Assembly: GCA_003229095.1 (NCBI GenBank)
Contig: QIHS01000263.1
Location: 1-5,081 of the forward strand
Origin: Woeseia sp.
Lineage (GTDB): Bacteria > Pseudomonadota > Gammaproteobacteria > Steroidobacterales > Woeseiaceae
DNA: 5,081 nt
Reading direction: 5' to 3'
The position numbers and the translations under genes are program-made. Shown piece after piece: positions 1-5,081 of the stretch; position 1 is the first letter of the stretch; the number at the start of each line of letters is the position of its first letter. The notes under the pieces are model-generated. The model searched no databases, had not been told where the DNA came from, and saw only the letters and a program-made list of their open reading frames with translations.

Positions 1-815
1 AATAGCCCGTAATAATGGGTCAGCGTACCCAGACCAAGTCGCGCCGCATCGCGTGCATTCATTTGTGCAACACCCATCTGGCCGAGATGCGCCGTCGATC
101 CCAATCCCTGTTTTTCAGCCTCGTCGAGTAAAGCCTCCATGATGGCGGGTCGATGTGCGCCTAGTTTCAGACCATCGACTCCCTCACCTGCGACGTACCG
201 TACCCACTCCCTTGCCTGTTGCGGCGTTAGAATTTCTACGCCTTCGTATTTTTCTCCTGCGCCAAGTGTGTGATATGAGAACATTCTTGGCGCGACAATT
301 TCGTTTTTTGCGCTGCGCTGTTTTTCGCTAAGGGAAAATTCCAGACTGCCGCTCGGGACACCTCGTACCGTTGTGATGCCATGGCCCATCCAGAGTTTGT
401 AGGTATATTCGGCTTCCGGCGCTTTGCCGGCACCTCCGGTGTGCGTATGCATGTCGACGATGCCCGGCATGACCCAGGACCCATGCGCGTCGATTTCAAA
501 GGTCGCACCTGACGGCCGCTTCTCCTCATCAATTTCAAGACCCGGATAGCCAACGGACTTGATACTGGCGATCCGATTGTCTTCAATCACGATATCCACG
601 GGCCCGATAGGCGGCGCACCGGTTCCGTCGATCAGGGTTGCGCCGCGAATGATCAATGTTGAAAACGGCCCCTCGCCGCCCTCGGCGACACCCCGGTCGG
701 GCGCTGCAATCATCGCCTGGGCGTTGTCCTGGGCTAACAGTGGGGCAGCCAACAACATCATGGTTGTTGCCAGCGCGATCCGATATTGGATTTGAAAGTA
801 TTTGCCGGGTATCAC
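1..815 (-). CDS. Exported metal-dependent amidohydrolase, N-terminal part (3' end beyond the left edge)
   Basis: This gene encodes an amidohydrolase-superfamily enzyme, which would hydrolyse a C-N bond (amide, peptide or cyclic imide) with an active-site metal centre. The visible 271 residues begin at a GTG (813-815) preceded by GAGGAG at 824-829. Residues 1-28 look like a signal peptide: a short N-region with K5 and R12, a hydrophobic core rich in A, L and M around 13-27, and a plausible cleavage after LLA (26-28). The first small beta-domain follows, with the family-typical LIIRGATLIDGTG (54-66). Next come the barrel entry VMPGIVDMHTHT (115-126), with metal ligands H123 and H125; a candidate carboxylated lysine K217 in VDGLKLGAH; and H243 in STAHLG, a likely third histidine ligand. 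The protein runs off the window, so its full length and C-terminal aspartate are not visible. It lies 71 bases after dgcA and is probably the last visible gene of the operon. Its export implies an extracytoplasmic substrate. Superfamily membership is secure; the substrate is unknown. Confidence 0.85.
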   Translation of the reverse strand, partial: MIPGKYFQIQYRIALATTMMLLAAPLLAQDNAQAMIAAPDRGVAEGGEGPFSTLIIRGATLIDGTGAPPIGPVDIVIEDNRIASIKSVGYPGLEIDEEKRPSGATFEIDAHGSWVMPGIVDMHTHTGGAGKAPEAEYTYKLWMGHGITTVRGVPSGSLEFSLSEKQRSAKNEIVAPRMFSYHTLGAGEKYEGVEILTPQQAREWVRYVAGEGVDGLKLGAHRPAIMEALLDEAEKQGLGSTAHLGQMGVAQMNARDAARLGLGTLTHYYGL

Positions 816-817
816 GA

Positions 818-865
818 GTACTTCTCCTCGGTTTCGATAAGTACAGGAAAACGCTTGTTCCGTAC
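818..865 (-). repeat. Overlapping inverted repeats in the dgcA-amidohydrolase leader
   Basis: In the 71-base gap after dgcA the minus strand can form two mutually exclusive hairpins. One (841-865) pairs GTACGGAA with TTCCTGTAC, with one bulged T and an 8-base loop. The other (818-844) pairs GTACTT with AAGTAC around a 15-base loop that contains the ribosome binding site of the amidohydrolase. They share the GTAC at 841-844. Neither is followed by a T-run, so this is not an obvious intrinsic terminator. The stems are short and may be chance; a regulatory role is inference only. Confidence 0.3.
824..829 (-). promoter_or_regulatory. Ribosome binding site deciding the GTG start of the amidohydrolase
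   Basis: The minus strand reads GAGGAG, 8 bases upstream of the GTG at 813-815. The GTG gives a complete signal peptide. The next in-frame ATG codons (residues 19-20) would fall inside the hydrophobic core and lose the basic N-region. The site sits in the loop of a possible GTACTT/AAGTAC hairpin (818-844). Confidence 0.7.
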
Positions 866-886
866 GCTTTTATGCTCTCTAAAAAA

Positions 887-1867
887 TCATCCCCACAAGG
901 CGGGCGTGAATACATCAACCCGGCCGTCTTCATATCGCAAAGCATTCTCGCAATCTTCAGCTTGCAGTAGTGGACCGTCTATGTCGGTATACCGGCAGCG
1001 TTGTGCGATAACAAAAGACGGTGCCATTGCCAGAGATGAGCCCAGCATGTTGCCAACCATCAGTTCAAAACCAAGAGACTCCGCTTTCGCCGCCAACACC
1101 AGTGCTTCGGTTAGGCCACCGGTTTTATCGAGCTTGATATTGACCATGGAATAAAGGCCTTCAAGTCGATCAAGGTCGGCCGCAGTCGCCACTGACTCGT
1201 CTGCGCACAAGGGCAATGGTGAATCGTAGTTGCGGAGACTTTCGTCGTCTGCAGCAGACAAGGGTTGCTCAATCATTTCAACACCCAGTTCTTTGAGCGG
1301 CTGTGCGTACTTTTCAAGATCCGTAACCGACCAGGCCTGGTTCGCATCGATCACGATCGCGCAATCCGGCGAGCCGGCACGAATCATGCTGATTTGCTCG
1401 AGTGGATTGCCAATACCAACCTTAACTTTGATAATCGGGAAACTGCGATGCCGTTCAGCATCCTTACGCATTAGTTCAGGTTTATCGATGCCAACGGTAT
1501 ACACCGTCGTGACGGCTTTGGGTGACCAGTCAAGCATTTGCCAGATCGTTCGGCCTGAGCGTTTCGCTTCGAGATCCCACAACGCACAATCAACGGCGTT
1601 TCTTGCACCACCGGGCGGCAACAGGTCTTGCAGGTCTTCAGTTGAAATTCCTTCGGCAATGCTCGCCGCCACATTCTCGATTTGTGCGCAAATCGATGCT
1701 TGTGTCTCGCCCGCATAGGACACACCCGCCGCTTCGCCGCGACCTCTTATGTCGCCATCCGAGATTTCACAGACGACCGTTTCCGAATGCGTGTGTACAT
1801 ACCGCGAAATTCTGAATGGCTTATGCAGTGGCCAGTTTTTCTCTACAACGGATACTGTGTAGGTCAC
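887..1867 (-). CDS. dgcA: N-acetyl-D-glutamate racemase DgcA (enolase superfamily, dipeptide-epimerase-like)
   Basis: A cytoplasmic, metal-dependent racemase/epimerase of the mandelate racemase/muconate-lactonizing branch of the enolase superfamily. With DgcN as partner it is expected to convert N-acetyl-D-glutamate to N-acetyl-L-glutamate. It has 326 residues from the GTG at 1867, a full length for dipeptide-epimerase-like proteins. The N-terminal capping domain spans about 1-115. The barrel carries the two-base catalytic set: K147 and K149 in IIKVKVG, metal ligands D174 (IDANQ), E200 (IEQP) and D223 (CADES), and the opposing base K245 in NIKLDKTGG. A DxD (D295, D297 in DIDG) near the C-terminus matches the motif that binds the free amino group in Ala-Glu epimerases. 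The GTG start is chosen because AGGAG lies 6 bases upstream; the TTG at 1873 touches that site directly. Nine bases separate it from dgcN. By sequence alone it could be an L-Ala-D/L-Glu epimerase; the dgcN neighbour favours DgcA. Confidence 0.88.
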   Translation of the reverse strand: MTYTVSVVEKNWPLHKPFRISRYVHTHSETVVCEISDGDIRGRGEAAGVSYAGETQASICAQIENVAASIAEGISTEDLQDLLPPGGARNAVDCALWDLEAKRSGRTIWQMLDWSPKAVTTVYTVGIDKPELMRKDAERHRSFPIIKVKVGIGNPLEQISMIRAGSPDCAIVIDANQAWSVTDLEKYAQPLKELGVEMIEQPLSAADDESLRNYDSPLPLCADESVATAADLDRLEGLYSMVNIKLDKTGGLTEALVLAAKAESLGFELMVGNMLGSSLAMAPSFVIAQRCRYTDIDGPLLQAEDCENALRYEDGRVDVFTPALWG

Positions 1868-1873
1868 GCACAA

Positions 1874-1878
1874 CTCCT
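1874..1878 (-). promoter_or_regulatory. dgcA ribosome binding site overlapping the dgcN stop codon
   Basis: The minus strand reads AGGAG here, sharing its first two bases with the TAG stop of dgcN (1877-1879). It places the dgcA start at GTG 1865-1867, with a 6-base spacer. Ribosomes finishing dgcN would uncover or reuse this site, so the two proteins are probably translationally coupled. Confidence 0.75.
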
Positions 1879-2893
1879 ATTGAAAAGTGTCGACAATATG
1901 GTCTACCAGCGGCGCAACACTGGTCGCAACCGGATCAATGCAGGGAAGCCCGATCTCGGCGGCCAATCGTGAGAGATATATGTCGCGCTCTCCAGTTGTC
2001 AGGCCGGAGGTATTGATGCTGACGCCAACGCAGCGAATGTCGGGGTTGGTCAATCGGCCGTTCGAAACTGTCTGCGCTATCAACTCTGCAATGGATGGCA
2101 GGGGAAAATCGGGAAACGCCTCGATCCTGACCCGGTCTGCCGCATGACACACGACAAAAGCATCGGGCTGCGACCCGTGCATCAGTCCAAGCGTCACCGC
2201 AGCATAGCCTGGATGAAATAACGAACCCTGCCCCTCAACAATATCCCAGTGGTCGGTGTCATTTTCAGGGGACAGCATTTCTGCTGCACCTGATACAAAA
2301 TCGGACACCACCGCGTCGATGGGGATTCCACCACCGGCGATCATTATTCCGGTCTGCCCGGTGGCCCGAAAATCACATTTAATGTCCCTGCTCTGCATCT
2401 CCCTGGCAATTGACAATGCTGTGTACTTCTTGCCGACAACACAATCTGTACCCACGGTCAGCAGACGCAATCCCGACCGTTTCTCGCCGGTCCCGACCGG
2501 CAGATCAGCAGGTGGCTGCCGAATATCGATCAGAGATACGCCGGCTTTTGCGGCTGCATCTGCAAGCCCCGGAATTTTGGTCAATGATGCGTGCGTACCT
2601 GCAACGATATCGAGTCCCGCATCGACTGCGGTGAACAAGTTGTCGATCCAGGTTGGCGGAATCAGACCACCGACGCCCGCCACGCCCCAAATCATGGTGC
2701 GTACACCTGCATTGGCCGCCTGAGCGGGTGTCATGTCCGGAATGCCGAGATCAGCACCGCATCCTGGTAGGCGCATCTGTGCCACGCAAAACTCCCGGCG
2801 CCAATACACAATCCCAATTGCCGTTTTTGCGTGTGTCGGGTCAGGTTCGTCGCCCAGAAACAAGAGATACGGTGCTTTGATTTCTACCTGCAT
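1877..2893 (-). CDS. dgcN: D-glutamate N-acetyltransferase DgcN (DUF1611 family)
   Basis: An intact 338-residue DUF1611-family protein. The family's characterised members are DgcN, the N-acetyltransferase that converts D-glutamate to N-acetyl-D-glutamate in the cytoplasm, the first step of a D-glutamate catabolic route completed by DgcA and a deacetylase. The N-terminal domain (about 1-135) has a Rossmann-like region with LLFLGDEPDPTHAKTA at 10-25, the conserved WGVAGVGG at 69-76 and a GTHASL motif at 99-104. The C-terminal domain opens with a Walker-A-like P-loop, G148-TDCVV-G154-K155-K156, then CDFRATGQTGIMIAGGG (173-189) and VEGQGSLFHPGY (219-230), all typical of the family. The P-loop points to nucleotide or CoA-phosphate binding. 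The ATG at 2893 has AGGAAA at 2903-2908, a rather long spacer of about 11 bases. The gene follows the broken aminotransferase after 90 bases and couples tightly to dgcA. The family call is firm; the D-Glu substrate is inferred from family and pairing. Confidence 0.88.
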   Translation of the reverse strand: MQVEIKAPYLLFLGDEPDPTHAKTAIGIVYWRREFCVAQMRLPGCGADLGIPDMTPAQAANAGVRTMIWGVAGVGGLIPPTWIDNLFTAVDAGLDIVAGTHASLTKIPGLADAAAKAGVSLIDIRQPPADLPVGTGEKRSGLRLLTVGTDCVVGKKYTALSIAREMQSRDIKCDFRATGQTGIMIAGGGIPIDAVVSDFVSGAAEMLSPENDTDHWDIVEGQGSLFHPGYAAVTLGLMHGSQPDAFVVCHAADRVRIEAFPDFPLPSIAELIAQTVSNGRLTNPDIRCVGVSINTSGLTTGERDIYLSRLAAEIGLPCIDPVATSVAPLVDHIVDTFQ

Positions 2894-2983
2894 GTAGATT
2901 TATTTCCTGGTTGGAATTTCACTACGTTATTTTTGTTGCCGACACTTGTCCCGACGTTTTCCAAAAAGCCGACAGTACTCATA
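2894..2983 (-). other. Intergenic gap before dgcN with three GCCGACA-like repeats
   Basis: These 90 bases separate the aminotransferase remnant from dgcN. On the plus strand GCCGACA occurs exactly at 2938-2944 and 2968-2974, with a variant CCCGACG at 2950-2956, all in the same orientation. The dgcN-proximal half is AT-rich and ends in the AGGAAA ribosome binding site. I see no convincing intrinsic terminator and no clear -35/-10 pair. The repeats could be a regulator site or chance in a short gap. Confidence 0.3.
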
Positions 2984-4081
2984 TTACAAGATCTGGCTAA
3001 GTGCTGTGTCGAGTGTTTCGACGGTGCGCTTGATGTTCTGCAGTTTATCGAGACCAAAAAGCCCCAGCCGAAAAGTGCTGAAGTCTTCGGGCTCGTCACA
3101 TTGCAGGGGCACACCGGCAGCGATCTGCAATCCACATTCTGCGAACTTACTGCCATTCTGAATACCGGCGTCATCGGTATAACAGACGATAACCCCAGGT
3201 GCCTCGAACCCCGGCGCCGCAACACTCTTTAACCCCTTTTGTGCCAACAGCGCACGAACCTGGTCGCCCAGTGTCTGTTGATGTGCTTTTAACAACTGAA
3301 AACCGATAGCCTCTGCCTCATTCATCACATCGCGACAGACTCTCAAGGCGTCCGTTGGCATGGTGGCGTGATACGCATGTCCGCCACCAAGGTATGCGCG
3401 CATGATCTCCAGCCATTTACCAAGATCAATTGAGAAACTGGAACTGCTTGTATCAGCCATAACATTCAACGCACGTTCGCCCAACATGACGAATGCCGCA
3501 CAGGGAGATCCGCTCCAGCCCTTTTGCGGCGCGCTGACGAGCACATCAACGCCGATAGATTTCATGTCAACCCAAAGATACAGTCAAGCACGAACAAGCC
3601 GTCGTGCCGATGTACTGCCTCTGTTACCGCACGTAGATAATTGTCAGGCAATAACATGCCGGATGATGTCTCAACATGCGGTGCGAAGATAACATCTGGT
3701 TTTTCGCGTTCAATTGTCGCGACGACTTCCTCGATCGGCGCAGGAGCGAACGGCAACTGCCTGCCACTGCCGTGCCTTCAGAACGATTGTATCCTCAGGA
3801 ATGTTCCCTGACTCCAGAATCTGAGACCAGCGAAAACTGAACCAGCCGTTACGAATCACAAGACATTTTTTATCGTGTGCGAACTGACGTGCGATCGCTT
3901 CCATGCCGAATGTTCCGCTGCCGGGCACGATTACTGCAGTCTCTGCGTTGTAGACTGACGTTAACAGGTCCCGCATGACCGTCTGAAATGCACCTGACAT
4001 ATGGTTGACGGCGCGGTCTGTATAGACCACGGAGTATTCAAGAAGGCCTTCAGAATCTACATCGGGCAACAAACCGGGCAT
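2984..4081 (-). pseudogene. Class V (fold type I) PLP-dependent aminotransferase, frame broken twice
   Basis: An aminotransferase of the alanine-glyoxylate/serine-pyruvate type in three consecutive minus-strand frames. Segment 1 (4081 to about 3770) starts at an ATG with AAGGAG 6 bases upstream and carries VVPGSG-like VIVPGSGTFGMEA, the PLP phosphate loop. Segment 2 (about 3768-3577) carries PFAPAPIEEVVATI, FAPHVETSSG and LFVLDCI, the region with the PLP-ring aspartate. Segment 3 (3574-2984) reads WVDMKSIGVDVLVSAPQKGW, with the Schiff-base lysine AAG at 3521-3523, then GGHAYHATMPTDAL and a normal C-terminus. Shifting past one base near 3769 joins 1 to 2. Joining 2 to 3 needs 3n+1 missing bases between ATC (3577-3579) and TGG (3572-3574); family members as I recall them have about five residues (ASG-type) there, so roughly 13 bases are lost. 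Restored length is near 369 residues, normal for the family. All catalytic motifs survive, so the damage is recent or is an assembly error. The substrate is unknown. Confidence 0.85.
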
Positions 4082-4087
4082 ACCACA

Positions 4088-4093
4088 CTCCTT
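4088..4093 (-). promoter_or_regulatory. Ribosome binding site deciding the aminotransferase start
   Basis: The minus strand reads AAGGAG, 6 bases before the ATG at 4079-4081, from which the family-typical MPGLLPDVD begins. An in-frame GTG at 4124-4126 would add 15 residues without a ribosome binding site or any family-like sequence, so the ATG is preferred. Confidence 0.75.
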
Positions 4094-4140
4094 CGAAGTT
4101 GACGCATTGTTACACGGTTTGCTCACTTTGATCGGTCGCG

Positions 4141-4176
4141 GGCCGCGCGTCGTGCGAAATAGGCGCGCCCGGCTTT
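4141..4176. terminator. GC-rich inverted repeat in the regulator-aminotransferase gap; terminator-like only on the plus strand
   Basis: In the 100-base gap between the regulator and the aminotransferase, GGGCGCGC can pair with GCGCGGCCC (one bulged G) across a loop of about 14 bases. On the plus strand the stem is followed by GGCTTTTT, as in an intrinsic terminator, but no plus-strand gene is visible that would need it. On the minus strand, the direction of all genes here, A bases precede the stem and no T-run follows. It may be a weak attenuator, a regulator site or chance GC symmetry. The rest of the gap may hold a promoter for the operon, but I cannot identify a convincing -35/-10. Confidence 0.3.
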
Positions 4177-4181
4177 TTCAG

Positions 4182-5081
4182 TCAGCCCGCGGCTCGAATA
4201 ATGGCAGCCAGTTTGCCGATACCCGCGGCGATTTGTGCTTCGCTGACAGCGCCGTAGCCGAGGACGAGTGCATTGTCGGCTACTGAGGCCGATTGGCAAT
4301 AGCGTGAGATCGGCGTGACGAAAATTCCCTGCAACCGCGCTCTATCGGCAATATTGGTCGCGGATATATCAGTGCTGAGACGAATCAACGCGTTGATACC
4401 GGAATCGGTGCCCGTCAGTTCACCTGCCAACTCGGTATTTGCTATCGCATCACGCAGACAGCGTCGTTTTTGTGCATACAATCGGCGCATGCGTTGAACA
4501 TGTTTTTCGAATTCGCCGTTTTCGATAAAAGCTGCAAGAGCCAATTGCGACAAGGTATTTGTCTGGTAGTCCGTTACCTTGCGGTAGTCCGACATTTCTT
4601 TAATCAGGGCTTTTGAACCGGCGGCAAAACCAAGTCGCAGGGACGGGAACATCGTTTTCGAGAATGTGCCGAAATAGACTACGGGGCCGCTTTCGCACAT
4701 GGCCGCCATTGGCGACAGCGGGGCGATGTCGTATCGAAATTCGCCGTCGTAGTCATCTTCAAGAATGAGCACATCATTCCGGCAGCCCCAATCCAATAGC
4801 GCTTGGCGCCTCTGCAGCGACAAGCGTTGTCCGGTCGGAAATTGATGCGATGGCGTTACATAGACGAATTTCAGTCTTGTGCCATCGGTGGGTAGATCGT
4901 CCACACGTAATCCGTCTTCATCGACCGCTATCGGCACAATGGCAGCGCCTGTCAGCGCCAGTGTTTGCCGCGCGAGTGGATAGCCCGGGTCTTCGAACGC
5001 TACGCTGCTGTGCTTGTCGAGGTACAAACTGGCGACCAGGTACATCGCGTGAATCGCACCGTTGGTAACAATGATCTCATC
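4182..5081 (-). CDS. MocR-family (GntR/aminotransferase-domain) transcriptional regulator, C-terminal part
   Basis: The visible 299 residues are most of the aminotransferase-like effector domain of a MocR/PdxR-type regulator, open at the right edge. Such proteins fuse an N-terminal GntR winged helix to a fold-type-I domain that binds PLP and senses an amino acid or vitamer. The segment starts inside the family motif DEIIVTNGA and continues with FEDPGYP, VYVTPSHQFPTG and LILEDDYDGEFRYD. The PLP-lysine motif FGTFSKTMFPSLRLGF has its Lys codon AAA at 4656-4658. The 287-residue reading from the ATG at 5045 is not the real start, because the frame stays open upstream with conserved sequence. About 170 residues, including the DNA-binding domain, should lie outside the window. 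The PLP-binding signature is complete, so it is probably a functional sensor. It lies just upstream of, and in the same direction as, the dgc genes, so it plausibly controls them. A GIN stretch stands near the C-terminus where I recall GLH in many MocR proteins. The effector is unknown. Confidence 0.9.
   Translation of the reverse strand, partial: DEIIVTNGAIHAMYLVASLYLDKHSSVAFEDPGYPLARQTLALTGAAIVPIAVDEDGLRVDDLPTDGTRLKFVYVTPSHQFPTGQRLSLQRRQALLDWGCRNDVLILEDDYDGEFRYDIAPLSPMAAMCESGPVVYFGTFSKTMFPSLRLGFAAGSKALIKEMSDYRKVTDYQTNTLSQLALAAFIENGEFEKHVQRMRRLYAQKRRCLRDAIANTELAGELTGTDSGINALIRLSTDISATNIADRARLQGIFVTPISRYCQSASVADNALVLGYGAVSEAQIAAGIGKLAAIIRAAG

Noticed and set aside
841..886. Intrinsic terminator after dgcA
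   Set aside because: The T-run (881-886 on the minus strand) directly follows the dgcA stop, before the hairpin rather than after it. The hairpin at 841-865 has no trailing T-run.
1230..1718. Plus-strand open frame of 162 codons antisense to dgcA
   Set aside because: It lies entirely opposite dgcA, which has a complete catalytic motif set. The plus-strand translation shows no recognisable domain.
1868..1873. TTG at 1873 as the dgcA start
   Set aside because: It abuts the AGGAG site with no spacer, while the GTG at 1867 has a 6-base spacer.
2256..2723. Plus-strand open frame of 155 codons antisense to dgcN
   Set aside because: It is a shadow of the intact dgcN frame in moderately GC-rich DNA. 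Its low-complexity, Ser/Pro/Ala-rich translation has no family features.
3757..3785. Programmed ribosomal frameshift in the aminotransferase
   Set aside because: No slippery heptamer or downstream structure is evident, class V aminotransferases are not known to use one, and a second, larger break downstream would still destroy the frame.
4082..4126. GTG at 4126 as the aminotransferase start
   Set aside because: It has no ribosome binding site and the added residues do not resemble the family. The ATG at 4081 has AAGGAG at good spacing.

Overview
The window is a compact, single-direction gene block. All five protein genes lie on the minus strand, so transcription runs from high to low coordinates. 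In transcription order it holds: the 3' part of a MocR-type (GntR/aminotransferase fusion) regulator (5081 to 4182, running in from the right edge); a class V PLP-dependent aminotransferase whose frame is broken twice (4081 to 2984); an intact DUF1611 P-loop protein matching the D-glutamate N-acetyltransferase DgcN (2893 to 1877); an intact enolase-superfamily epimerase matching the N-acetyl-D-glutamate racemase DgcA (1867 to 887); and the 5' part of an exported metal-dependent amidohydrolase (815 to the left edge). There are no tRNA, rRNA, CRISPR or transposon features, and no gene-free stretch longer than about 100 bases.

The dgcN-dgcA pair is the functional core. From established knowledge of these families, DgcN acetylates D-glutamate and DgcA interconverts N-acetyl-D- and N-acetyl-L-glutamate. 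Together they bring D-glutamate, a peptidoglycan-derived D-amino acid, into L-glutamate metabolism once a deacetylase removes the acetyl group. The two genes are 9 bases apart and the dgcN stop codon overlaps the dgcA ribosome binding site, which suggests translational coupling. The neighbours fit amino-acid scavenging: a regulator family that senses amino acids through bound PLP, a PLP aminotransferase, and a secreted amidohydrolase that could release substrate outside the cytoplasm. The roles of these three in D-glutamate use are inferred.

The aminotransferase needs two corrections to read through: about one extra base near 3769, and a missing segment of 3n+1 bases (about 13 if five family residues are lost) near 3574-3577, just after the PLP-binding aspartate region. 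Either it is a genuine pseudogene in an otherwise intact operon, or the assembly is wrong here.

The base composition is moderately GC-rich, and GTG starts with strong AGGAG-type ribosome binding sites are common. Together with the dgcN-dgcA pairing this suggests a proteobacterium, probably an environmental or marine one, but the window does not allow a firmer assignment. Three start choices were decided by ribosome binding sites: GTG 1867 for dgcA, ATG 4081 for the aminotransferase and GTG 815 for the amidohydrolase.
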